64,000 bases of DNA from Buchnera aphidicola (Pemphigus immunis) (GTDB lineage: Bacteria > Pseudomonadota > Gammaproteobacteria > Enterobacterales > Enterobacteriaceae): the NCBI RefSeq assembly GCF_964059115.1, contig NZ_OZ060408.1, positions 186,001 through 250,000 of the forward strand, in the 5' to 3' direction. Both the position numbers and the translations under genes were made by a program. This document shows, piece by piece, positions 50,121 through 60,000 of the stretch (its first letter is position 1; the number at the start of each line of letters is the position of its first letter). Below the pieces are notes generated by a model that saw only the letters and a program-made list of their open reading frames with translations, made no database searches and had not been told where the DNA came from.

Positions 50121-50846
50121 ATGAAAAAGAATACAAAACTTGTATACCGACGTATAATATTAAAAATTAGTGGAGAAATATTAAAGAGCAATTGCGAATC
50201 AGAAATGGATTTGTGTTTATTAAATCGTATGATAAAAGAAATTAAATATTTAATAAAACTTGGTATTCAAGTGGGTATTGTTATTGGTGGTGGAAATTTA
50301 ATTCGTGGTTTAAATGTAAAAAAAATCGGTGTTAGTGTTAATGTCGCTGATTATATGGGTATATTATCAACAATCATCAATGGGTTAGTTATAACAGATA
50401 CGATGAATCGTTGTGATATAAAGGCTCAACTTATGTCTGCTATTTCTGTTTCTGGTATTTGTCAAATTTATAATGTAGAGAAAGCAATTTATTTGTTATC
50501 TAATCAGTATGTTTTAGTTTTTTCTGGAGGTATTGGTTGTCCATTTTTTACAACTGATTCTGCAGCTTGTATTCGTGGAATTGAGGTTAAATCTGATATT
50601 ATTTTAAAAGCTACTACAGTTGATGGAGTTTATTCTTCTGATCCTAAAAAAAATGATGATGCTATCATGTATCAAAAAATTAAATATGAAGATATATTAA
50701 ATCAAGATCTGAAAATTATGGATTCAACTGCTATTATACTTGCTCGAGATCATAGTTTGCCAATTTGTATTTTTAACATGTATAAATCTGGTGCATTATA
50801 TAGAATCATAACAGGCGAAAAAGAAGGAACATTAATAATTAGTTGA
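50121..50846 (+). CDS. pyrH: UMP kinase
   Basis: PyrH phosphorylates UMP to UDP in pyrimidine nucleotide synthesis. It has 241 residues, the same as E. coli. Motifs are LKISGEIL, GIVIGGGNLIRG, DYMGILSTIINGL and FFTTDSAACIRGIEV, then DGVYSSDPKK. E. coli has ALQ/GLAMRDALHR at the position of this protein's VITDTMNRCD, a normal variation. It begins 54 bases after the tsf terminator, so it probably has its own promoter. Confidence 0.97.
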   Translation: MKKNTKLVYRRIILKISGEILKSNCESEMDLCLLNRMIKEIKYLIKLGIQVGIVIGGGNLIRGLNVKKIGVSVNVADYMGILSTIINGLVITDTMNRCDIKAQLMSAISVSGICQIYNVEKAIYLLSNQYVLVFSGGIGCPFFTTDSAACIRGIEVKSDIILKATTVDGVYSSDPKKNDDAIMYQKIKYEDILNQDLKIMDSTAIILARDHSLPICIFNMYKSGALYRIITGEKEGTLIIS

Positions 50847-50940
50847 TGAAGGATTATTTTAATAAATATATATGGATGTATATGACATTTAATGTTATAT
50901 ATTATTTTTTTATATAAAACAATATTTTATAAGGTGCATT

Positions 50941-51498
50941 ATGCTTGATAATCTTAAAAAAGATACAGAAAATAATATGAGAAAATCTTTACGAAATTTT
51001 AAAGAAAATATTTTAAAAATAAGAACAAATCGTGCTTCTCCACATTTATTGGATGGTATATTAGTAGAATATTATGGTAAAAAAGTATCTATTCGTCAAC
51101 TTGCTAGTGTTGTATTAGATGATTCTAGTTCCTTAAAAGTTAATGTTTTTGATTCTTCTGTCATTAAATTGATTGAAAAAGCTATTATGAATGCAAATCT
51201 TGGTTTAAATCCTTATTCTAAAGGGAACACTATTCGAGTTCCTTTACCTTCATTGACAGAAAGTAGAAGAAAGGATTTAATCAAAGTAATAAAACATACT
51301 GGTGAATGTAGTCGTATTAGTATTAGAAATATCAGAAGAGATGCAAATATAAAAATTAAAAATCTTTTGAAAAAAAAAATCATTAGCGAAGATGCAGAGA
51401 GATTATTTCAAAATGAAATACAAAATATGACGAATAATTTTATAAAAAAAATTGATATTCTTTTATCAGAAAAAGAAAAGGATTTAATGGTATTTTAA
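50941..51498 (+). CDS. frr: Ribosome recycling factor
   Basis: RRF splits post-termination ribosomes with EF-G. It has 185 residues, the same as E. coli. Conserved stretches are RTNRASPHLLDGILVEYYG, LGLNPYSKGNTIRVPLPSLTESRRKDLIKV and IRNIRRDANIKIK. Near the C-terminal third the coding sequence contains a run of ten A (51370-51379, encoding Lys-Lys-Lys), which is in frame here. It follows pyrH by 94 bases. Confidence 0.97.
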   Translation: MLDNLKKDTENNMRKSLRNFKENILKIRTNRASPHLLDGILVEYYGKKVSIRQLASVVLDDSSSLKVNVFDSSVIKLIEKAIMNANLGLNPYSKGNTIRVPLPSLTESRRKDLIKVIKHTGECSRISIRNIRRDANIKIKNLLKKKIISEDAERLFQNEIQNMTNNFIKKIDILLSEKEKDLMVF

Positions 51499-52348
51499 TA
51501 TTTTTTTAAAATAATTTATTATAGTAATATTAATTTTTTGGAGTATAAATATTTTTTTAATAATTTTTATCCTTTGTAAGAAGTAAAAAATATTTTCTAA
51601 AAAATTTTTAGTAATATATTTTTGTTTTTAGTTTTTAAAATAACGTAAATATTAAATTTTATTTTAAATTATAGAGTTATTATTTAATTTTTATTTTAAG
51701 GGTATTATTGATAATTTTTTATATTCTAGAATATAAATGAGATGTATTGACGTTAATAATAGATATTTTTAGTTTTATAAATATTAATTTTATTTGTATA
51801 AAATATGTAGCAAAAATAATTTTTTACAAATAAATTATGAATTCAAACATTATTTATGAAATCATTGCATATGTATATTTTAATTTTTATCATAAATTGT
51901 TTTGATTTAATTTTTGCAATTTATTGATGTGAATTAAAAATTAAGATTTTTCTAAAAAAAATATATTTACCATTTTTTTTAATATTTAAAAATATGTTTT
52001 ATTTTTATTTAGTATAAAAATGAATGTTGATCTAAATTTTTTATTTTTATTTTATTAGTCAATATAATATCAAATTTTTATTTTTTACGGAATTTTTAAT
52101 CAATTATTAAACTGAATATAAGAAATATTTCTGGGTTCATTTGTATTAAATAAACAATTATTATAGGTTTTAATTTAGTTATATATGATTTAGTAGATAA
52201 TTTTAATAATATTTTAAATAGATACTTTTATAATATATATATTTTACATATACATTTTATTACATAAAAATAAGTGTATCTACATTCCACTATTTTTCAG
52301 ATATAGGTATATTTTTCGATCAGTTCTAATAGAGAATATTTTTATTTT
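51499..52348. other. 850-base gene-free stretch between frr and uppS
   Basis: E. coli and the Buchnera I remember carry dxr (the second step of the MEP isoprenoid pathway) here. No Dxr motif or long frame on either strand was recognised; the sequence is nearly pure A/T. It is most likely an eroded dxr. Confidence 0.6.
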
Positions 52349-53083
52349 ATGTGTTCAATAAATACGTTAGATAGCAGAAATTTATTAAAAAAAAAATTAC
52401 GTCATGTAGCAATTATTATGGATGGAAATAGAAGATGGGCAAAAGAAAAAGGTAAATTTTTTATATTAGGTTATCAAGCAGGGATTAAAGCTATTCATCG
52501 TACTATAAATTTTGCAATTCTTAATCATATTGAAGTACTTTCATTGTATGCTTTTAGTCGTGAAAATAGATATCGTCCTATATTAGAAGTAAAGTTGTTA
52601 ATGCAATTATTTTTGAAAAAATTAGATGATGAAATTGTTAATTTTAATAGAAATAATATTCGTATAAAATTTATAGGAGACATGGAATATTTTGATCATT
52701 TGTTACAAAAAAAAATTAAATTGGCAGAAATGTCAACTATAAAAAATGATGGTTTAATATTAATTATTGCTGCTAATTATGGAGGACAATGGGACATTGT
52801 AGAAGGAATAAAGAAAATTATAAAAAAAATAGAATTAGGTTTTTTACATGTGAATGAAATTGAAGAAAGTACATTATCAAATGTATTAAGTACTAAAGAT
52901 ATAGCTCCAGTTGATTTTGTTATTAGAACAGGAGGAGAATATCGTATTAGTAATTTTTTACTTTGGCAAATAGCTTATTCAGAATTATATTTTACCGATG
53001 TTCTTTGGCCTGATTTTAATGATTATGTTTTTAAATCAGCAATAGAAGTATTTTTTAAAAGGAAACGTAGATTTGGTTCTTAA
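52349..53083 (+). CDS. uppS: Undecaprenyl-diphosphate synthase-like protein, altered active site
   Basis: UppS extends farnesyl diphosphate with eight isopentenyl units to make the C55 lipid carrier for cell-wall synthesis. It has 244 residues (E. coli 253) and aligns throughout: HVAIIMDGNRRWAKEKGK with the catalytic Asp, DGLILIIAANYGGQWDIVEG, VDFVIRTGGEYRISNFLLWQ, AYSELYFTDVLWPDF. Two family-conserved sites differ: the GHxxG His (His43 in E. coli) is Tyr in LGYQAG, and the SSENWNRP segment reads SRENRYRP, replacing Trp75. An A10 tract (52387-52396) is in frame. With dcw and dxr genes missing nearby, its activity and role are uncertain. Confidence 0.94.
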   Translation: MCSINTLDSRNLLKKKLRHVAIIMDGNRRWAKEKGKFFILGYQAGIKAIHRTINFAILNHIEVLSLYAFSRENRYRPILEVKLLMQLFLKKLDDEIVNFNRNNIRIKFIGDMEYFDHLLQKKIKLAEMSTIKNDGLILIIAANYGGQWDIVEGIKKIIKKIELGFLHVNEIEESTLSNVLSTKDIAPVDFVIRTGGEYRISNFLLWQIAYSELYFTDVLWPDFNDYVFKSAIEVFFKRKRRFGS

Positions 53084-53106
53084 ATATAAAAAATATTTTT
53101 TATATT
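53083..53106 (+). terminator. 24-base AT palindrome directly after uppS
   Basis: A perfect loopless palindrome (AATATAAAAAAT and its complement) begins at the last base of the uppS stop codon. As RNA it could fold and be followed by U-rich sequence, so it may end the uppS transcript. Being pure A/T, chance is a serious alternative. Confidence 0.35.
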
Positions 53107-53426
53107 AAAAATTTTTTATATTTTTAAAGTATAACAAATATAAGTTTATTTTTTATAAAGTTTTTATATTACAGATATTTTTTATTTTTTATAATAATTT
53201 AGTATTAATAAAATAAAAAATATGTAGTTTTAAGTACTATAGCATCAATTTATAATTTTGTTTATATTTTAAAAAAATATAAAATATGTTATAGTTTATT
53301 TTTAATTACTTTAGCACTTTTAAAATAATAATTTTTATTATTATTTAATCAATAAATATTTTTTATATATTTTTTGATAAATGCAATAAAGTATCAATTA
53401 ATAGAGTTTTTCAATAAATTTAAATA
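53084..53426. other. Gene-free stretch between uppS and bamA
   Basis: 343 AT-rich bases. In E. coli cdsA and rseP lie between uppS and bamA; neither is recognisable here. It begins with the palindrome described at 53083-53106 and should hold a bamA promoter if the genes are not co-transcribed. Confidence 0.55.
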
Positions 53427-55829
53427 ATGATGCTATTTATAAAACAATTATTAATTTTATTTTTTTTATTTTTTAGTATCGATGGATATGCTAAAGATAA
53501 GTGGTTCATAAAAGATATTACTTTTTCTGGATTACATAAATTTTCTAAAAAAAATATTTGTAATTATATAAAAAAATATCATGGTGAAAAAATTAGTTTT
53601 AATAGTTTAAATAAAGTAATTTATAATTTATTACAAACTGGTCAATTTGAAAATATTAAAGTAGTAAAATTTAAAAATAATTTGATTTTTAAGATAAAAG
53701 AACAATCAGGTATTTATCGTATTAATTTTTCTGATGGCATGGTTATTTCTAATGATGTTATAAAAACGTTATTAAATAATAATATAAAAATAGGAAATAG
53801 TTTAAATTTATATTATTTAAATTCATTTAAAAATATATTGAAAAAATACTATTTTAGTATAGGAAAATATAATGTTGATATTAAATCTATTTTTTTTATA
53901 CAATCAGATAAAAAAGTTTATTTCAAAATATTAATTTTAGAAAGAAAATCTGCAGTAGTGAACAATATAAATATATTTGGTAATTACGCTTTTTCTTCAA
54001 ATAAAATTATTTCTTTATTAAGATTATATAATCGATCTAATATTTGGTTTTTTATAGATAAAAAAGATTATCTTATTAAAAAATTTAATGAAGATTTAAA
54101 AAATATAAAAAATTTTTATTTGCAAAAAGGGTACATATTTTTTAAATTTAGTAAAATTCATGTTGTTTTTTCTCTTGATAAAAAGAAAGTGGATGTTAAT
54201 ATTTTTTTAAAAGAAGGATCAAGATATTGCATATCTAATCTTTTTTTTCATGGTAATGTATTATCCTATTATAAAAAAATCAATTCTATCATTTATAGTA
54301 TATCAAAAAAACACTTTGATTATAATGACATTTTAAAATTAAAAAAAATAATAAAGAATATGTTTTTTTGTGATGGTTATCCTAATGTGAATGTTTCTAT
54401 TTATTTTAAAAAAAATATATATAATGATAATTTAGATTGTTATTTGTATATTTATCCTAATCAACGTTTTATATTAAATAAAATAAATTTTGTAGGAAAT
54501 AAATTTTCTACTAATAATTTTTTACATAGTAAAATTAAACATAAAGAAGGCGATTGGTTCAATATTCTTTTATTGATTCAAGGTAGAAAAGATCTTTTAG
54601 AAACTGGATTTTTTAAAGATGTAAAATTAAATTTTTATAATTTTAATAATGAATCAAAAAAAATTAATGCAGTTTATACTATACAAGAAAATGATATTGG
54701 AAATATTAATTTAGGTTTTGGTTATGGTATGGACAGTGGTATAAATTTAAATTTAAATATAACTCGAAATCATTTATTTAATACAGGTTCTAAATTTCAG
54801 TTAAGTATTCTTAAAGATATGAGTCAAACATCTGGTTCATTGATATTTAGATATCCTTTTTTAAACATGTTTCAAAATAACTTAAAAGGTCAATTGTTTT
54901 ATAATTATTTTAAGTTTAATGAAATTGATAGTACTTATTATCAAAATAAACGTTATGGTTTAGATACTATATTAGGATTTTTAATTAATGAAAAAAATGA
55001 ATTCAATATCGGAATACATTATGTACATAATAATATTTCTAATATTGAATCTCCTTTTTCTATATGGCGTTATTTTAAATCTTTAAAATCAAATTATAAA
55101 AAATATAATACCGATGATATATTGATGAGTTTTTTTTGGATTTTTAATAATTTACATCATGAAAACTATAATTTATTTGGAAATTATACGATATTGAGTG
55201 GGAAATGTACTATTTTAGGTTCTGATAATCATTTTAATAAAATTAAATTAGAATCAAGGGAATATTTTCAATTTAAATTTAATAAAAATTTTACATTATT
55301 TGCTCGTACTTATTTAGGTTTTGGTAACAGTAATAATATTAATGAAGAGTTTCCTTTTTATGAAAATTATCATGCAGGAGGGATTGGTTCTATACGTGGT
55401 TTTAAATTCAATAGTATAGGTCCTAAAGATATTTATTATAATAAATATAGTAATTTTTGTATCGGTAAGCAATTTTATAAATTTTGTCAATCTGATATTT
55501 CTACAGGAGGAAATGCAATAATTAATACTAATTTAGAATTAATAAAAAAAATATTATTAAATGATAATTATAAATTAAGTGTAATTACTGCTTCTGTATT
55601 TTTGGATTCAACTACTGTTTGGAATACTCATTGGATTAATTCTTTGGACAGTAAATTATCTCATTTTTCCGATTATAGTAATCCTTATGACATTCGTATA
55701 TCAACGGGTATTGCTTTACAATGGATTTCTCCATTAGGTCCTTTAAATTTTTCATATTCTTATCCATTGAAATATAATGATAAAGATAAAATAGAGTCTT
55801 TTCAATTTAATATAGGGAAAATTTGGTAA
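53427..55829 (+). CDS. bamA: Outer membrane protein assembly factor BamA
   Basis: BamA is the Omp85 channel that inserts beta-barrel proteins into the outer membrane. It has 800 residues (E. coli 810). A signal peptide covers residues 1-22 (IKQLLILFFLFFSIDGYA). Five POTRA domains follow to about residue 420 (KDKWFIKDITFSGLHKFSKK opens the first), and then a barrel. The lock motif reads GGIGSIRGFKFNSIGPKDIY (E. coli VRGFQSNTIGPKAVY), and the C-terminal strand ends in FNIGKIW with an aromatic last residue as needed for insertion. The POTRA part is strongly diverged. Retention shows that an outer membrane with beta-barrels is still built. Confidence 0.96.
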   Translation: MMLFIKQLLILFFLFFSIDGYAKDKWFIKDITFSGLHKFSKKNICNYIKKYHGEKISFNSLNKVIYNLLQTGQFENIKVVKFKNNLIFKIKEQSGIYRINFSDGMVISNDVIKTLLNNNIKIGNSLNLYYLNSFKNILKKYYFSIGKYNVDIKSIFFIQSDKKVYFKILILERKSAVVNNINIFGNYAFSSNKIISLLRLYNRSNIWFFIDKKDYLIKKFNEDLKNIKNFYLQKGYIFFKFSKIHVVFSLDKKKVDVNIFLKEGSRYCISNLFFHGNVLSYYKKINSIIYSISKKHFDYNDILKLKKIIKNMFFCDGYPNVNVSIYFKKNIYNDNLDCYLYIYPNQRFILNKINFVGNKFSTNNFLHSKIKHKEGDWFNILLLIQGRKDLLETGFFKDVKLNFYNFNNESKKINAVYTIQENDIGNINLGFGYGMDSGINLNLNITRNHLFNTGSKFQLSILKDMSQTSGSLIFRYPFLNMFQNNLKGQLFYNYFKFNEIDSTYYQNKRYGLDTILGFLINEKNEFNIGIHYVHNNISNIESPFSIWRYFKSLKSNYKKYNTDDILMSFFWIFNNLHHENYNLFGNYTILSGKCTILGSDNHFNKIKLESREYFQFKFNKNFTLFARTYLGFGNSNNINEEFPFYENYHAGGIGSIRGFKFNSIGPKDIYYNKYSNFCIGKQFYKFCQSDISTGGNAIINTNLELIKKILLNDNYKLSVITASVFLDSTTVWNTHWINSLDSKLSHFSDYSNPYDIRISTGIALQWISPLGPLNFSYSYPLKYNDKDKIESFQFNIGKIW

Positions 55830-55938
55830 TTTAAAATTGTAACTTAAATATTGAATTGAATTCAAATATTGATAAGGGATGATCATTATAATAAATAATA
55901 TTTATTATTAAAATTTTATTCATTGAATTGGTGATAAT

Positions 55939-56388
55939 ATGAATAATATAAATGTTATAGACGTAAAAAATATTTTTGATTTTTTACCTCATAGATATCC
56001 ATTTTTACTTGTTGATCGTGTTATTAAGATAAAAAAATATAAATATATTAATGTTCTTAAAAATGTTTCAATAAATGAACCGTGTTTTCAAGGACATTTT
56101 CCCAATAATCCTATTTTTCCAGGTGTATTAATTATAGAATCTATGGCACAAGCTTCAGGATTATTAGTTTTAAATAGTTTTAAAAATTTATCATCGAATA
56201 CTAGTTATTATTTAGTTGCTATTGATAGGGTTCATTTTAAAAAAATGGTTTTGCCTGGAGATCAAATTTTTATAGAAGTTGTAATTAAAAAAAATAAAAA
56301 AAATTTTATTCAGTTTCAAGGTTTAGCAAAGGTAAATAAAAATATTGTTTGCAAAGCAATTATCACATGTATGTTTAAAAAAAATTGA
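55939..56388 (+). CDS. fabZ: 3-hydroxyacyl-ACP dehydratase FabZ
   Basis: FabZ removes water from 3-hydroxyacyl-ACP in fatty-acid elongation. It has 149 residues (E. coli 151). The catalytic His is in FLPHRYPFLLVDRV and the catalytic Glu in GHFPNNPIFPGVLIIESMAQASG, both intact in the hotdog fold. In E. coli fabZ lies in skp-lpxD-fabZ-lpxA-lpxB-rnhB-dnaE; here it sits between bamA and rnhB with the lpx genes missing. I do not remember this gene from the pea-aphid Buchnera, so it may be a lineage-specific retention. Confidence 0.95.
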   Translation: MNNINVIDVKNIFDFLPHRYPFLLVDRVIKIKKYKYINVLKNVSINEPCFQGHFPNNPIFPGVLIIESMAQASGLLVLNSFKNLSSNTSYYLVAIDRVHFKKMVLPGDQIFIEVVIKKNKKNFIQFQGLAKVNKNIVCKAIITCMFKKN

Positions 56389-56468
56389 AAGATATAAATT
56401 ATATTGTAAGTATATTATAATATTTTTATAAAATTAAATTTTTTATATTGGTTTATTTTATTTTAAAT

Positions 56469-57035
56469 ATGAAATTTATAGCGGGTATAGATGAAGTTGG
56501 ATGTGGAGCTTTAGTGGGTAATGTAGTTAGTGCTGCTGTTATATTGAATCCATCGGTTTTTATTCATGGTTTAACAGATTCTAAAAAAATATCTGATAAA
56601 AATAGATTATTTTTATTTAATGAGATAATAAATAAAGCAACAGCATGGAGTATAGGATCAGCTACTTCTAAAGAAATAGATACTTTAAACGTTTTAAATG
56701 CATCTCTTTTATCGATGAAGAGAGCTGTAGATAATTTAATATATAAACCAGATTTTTTATTTATAGATGGGAAATATTCTATTCAAGTTCCTATTCCATC
56801 AATATCTGTAATTCATGGTGATATTTTAATTCCTGAAATTAGTGCTGCTTCTATTGTAGCAAAAGTAATTCGTGATAAGGAAATGTTAGAATTACATCAT
56901 TTATTTCCTCAATATGGATTTTCGGATCATAAAGGTTATTCAACTAAAAAACATATATCTATGTTAATGAAATATGGTCCTATATCTCAACATCGTCATA
57001 CATTTTCTCCTATTGCAAAAATGAAAAAATATTAA
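56469..57035 (+). CDS. rnhB: Ribonuclease HII, GRG motif altered to GCG
   Basis: RNase HII cuts RNA/DNA hybrids and starts removal of single ribonucleotides from DNA. From the ATG at 56469 it has 188 residues (E. coli 198); a TTG seven codons upstream (56448) is in frame and would give 195. Acidic catalytic residues are present: Asp and Glu in AGIDEVG, Asp in FLFIDGKYS and Asp in AKVIRDKEM. The substrate-sensing Gly-Arg-Gly after DEVG reads GCG (a single CGT to TGT change), and the following Pro is Ala. FPQYGFSDHKGYSTKKH is well kept. It lies 51 bases upstream of dnaE. Confidence 0.94.
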   Translation: MKFIAGIDEVGCGALVGNVVSAAVILNPSVFIHGLTDSKKISDKNRLFLFNEIINKATAWSIGSATSKEIDTLNVLNASLLSMKRAVDNLIYKPDFLFIDGKYSIQVPIPSISVIHGDILIPEISAASIVAKVIRDKEMLELHHLFPQYGFSDHKGYSTKKHISMLMKYGPISQHRHTFSPIAKMKKY

Positions 57036-57086
57036 ATAAAATATTTTAATTTTTATTGTTATTTTTATTAAAAGGATACTTTTGAT

Positions 57087-60000
57087 ATGTATGAAAAACG
57101 ATTTGTTCATCTTCGTGTGCATAGTGATTATTCTTTAATAGATGGATTAGTTAAACCGGAATTGTTAGTTAAACGAGCAGTGAATTTAGGTATGCCTGCG
57201 CTGGCATTGACAGATTTTAGTAATTTTTACGGAGTGATTAAATTTTATAAATCAGCTCATGAAAATGGTATAAAACCAATTATAGGTGTAGATTTTAAAA
57301 TAGATTCTGAATTTTTGGAAGGAGAGTTATCGCAAATTACTGCTTTAGCAAGCAATAATATTGGGTATAAAAATCTTATTTTACTAATATCTCGTGGATA
57401 CCGAGTTGGGTATAATAATTTGGTTGGAGTAACTATAAAAAGAAAATGGTTAATAGAATATAAGGAAGGATTAATTTTGTTATCTGGAGGTTGTTATGGT
57501 GATGTAGGAAAATTATTATTAAGAGGTAATATAAAATTAGCAAATCAGTGTCTATCTTTTTATCAAAAATATTTTTTTGATTTTTATTATTTAGAAATAA
57601 TGCGTACAGGTCGTATAAATGAAGAAAAATATTTAAATGTTGTTTTAAAATTGGCAATAGAAAATACTATTCCATTAGTGGCGACCAATGAGGTTTGTTT
57701 TATTAACCAAAAAGATTTTGAAGTGCATAAAATTCGTGTTGCTATTAATAAATCTTGCAGATTGGATGATGTTAAATTTATCCATAATTATAGTTGTCAG
57801 CAATTTATGCGTGATGAAAAAACCATGTGTGAATTATTTTCTGATATTCCTGAATCACTTATAAATAGTGTAGAAATAGCAAAACGCTGTAATGTTATAT
57901 TAAATTTAGGACAATCTTTCTTACCTATTTTTTTTACTGGTCAAATGAGTGCTGAAAATTTTTTAATAATGAAAGCTAACCAAGGTATGGAAGAACGTTT
58001 AAAGATATGTTTTCCTGAAGAAAACATTCGTAATAAAGTACGAAAAAAATATGATTCCCGTTTAGAAAGTGAATTATCAATAATAAATAAAATGGGATTT
58101 CCTAGTTATTTTTTAATTGTAATGGAATTTATACAATGGTCTAAAGATCATGATATACCTGTTGGTCCAGGAAGAGGATCTGGTGCAGGTTCATTAGTTG
58201 CTTACGCATTAAAAATAACGGAAATTGATCCTTTATCGTTTGATTTATTATTCGAAAGATTTTTAAATCCGGATCGTGTTTCTTTGCCTGATTTCGATAT
58301 TGATTTTTGTATGGATAAAAGGGATAAAGTAATTGAACATGTATCAGAAATATATGGTAAAGAGGCAGTTGCGCAAATTATTACATTTGGTACTTTAACT
58401 GCAAAAGCAGTTATTAGAGATGTTGGTCGAGTATTGGGGTATCCATATGGTTTTGTGAATCGTATTTCTAAATTAATCCCGTTGGATTTGGGTATAACGT
58501 TAAATAAAGCATTATCGAATCAAATTGAATTATTGGAATTATATAAATCAGATATAGAAGTAAAAAAGATAATCGATATTGCTAAAAAGTTAGAAGGTGT
58601 TACTAGAAATGTAAGTAAACATGCTGGAGGAGTAGTTATTTCTTCTACTAAAATTACTGATTTTTCACCATTATATTGTGATGAATTTGGTAAGAATCAA
58701 GTGACTCAATTTGATAAAAATGATGTGGAATATGTAGGATTAGTTAAATTTGATTTTCTTGGATTGCGTACTTTAACTGTTATTAATTTAGCATTAAAGA
58801 TGATTAATAAAAATCGAGTAAAAAAAAATGAAAAAAAAATTGATATTTCTTTAATTCCTTTAGATGATATTAAAACTTTTGAAAAATTACGGAAGTCTGA
58901 AACAACTGGTGTATTTCAATTAGAATCTTTAGGCATGAAAGATTTGATTAAAAGGTTACAACCAGATTCTTTCGAGGATATAGTTGCTTTAGTTGCTTTA
59001 TTTCGTCCAGGTCCTTTACAATCTGGAATGGTTGATAATTTTATTAATAGAAAACATGGAAAAGAAAATATTCATTATCCAGATAGTAAATGGCAACATC
59101 CGTTATTAAAAAAAGTTTTGGAATCTACTTATGGAATAATTTTATATCAAGAACAAGTAATGGAAATTGCACGAGTATTAGCTTCATATACTTTGAGTAA
59201 TGCAGATTTATTACGTCGTGCTATGGGAAAAAAAGATCCAGTAGAAATGAGCAAACAACGTGCTATTTTTCAAGAAGGATCTAAAAAGAATGGAATAGAT
59301 CAAAAATTATCTTTAAAAATATTTGATCTATTAGAAAATTTTGCAGGATATGGTTTTAATAAATCTCATTCTGTAGCGTATGCTTTGATATCGTATCAAA
59401 CATTATGGTTAAAAACTCATTATTCTACAGAGTTTATGGCTGCACTTATGAGTACAGATATGGATAATATAAAGAAATTAGTTTCTTTAATCGATGAATG
59501 TAAAAGAATGAAGTTAAAAATTTTATCTCCAAATATTAATTATAGTAATTATTGTTTTTATGTTAATGAAAAAAATGAAATTGTTTATGGGCTTGGAGCA
59601 ATTAAAGGAATAGGTGAAAGTTCAGTATGTGAGATTATTAGAGCCAGAAAGAAATATGGACTGTTTAAAAAATTACTGGATTTATGTATACATACAGATT
59701 CTAAAAAAGTTACTCGTCGTGTAATAGAAAAATTAATTTTATCTGGTTCCTGTGATTGTTTTCAACTAAATCGAGGAATATTGATGAATATTTTAGATGA
59801 TAATATAAAAATTGCTAATCAATATTCGGTTTCTCAATCAGTAAAACAACAAGATTTATTTGGATCTATATTGCATGATGCTGAAGAATTAAATTATGTT
59901 AATAATTTTACAATTAATATATGGTCTAAAAATACTGAATTGAAGTACGAGCATGAAATGTTAGGAACGTATCTTTCAGGACATCCAATGCATCAATATT

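Noticed and set aside
50320..50420. Possible loss of an active-site motif in pyrH
   Set aside because: The segment differs from E. coli, but the surrounding kinase motifs and full length are intact, so it is ordinary divergence.
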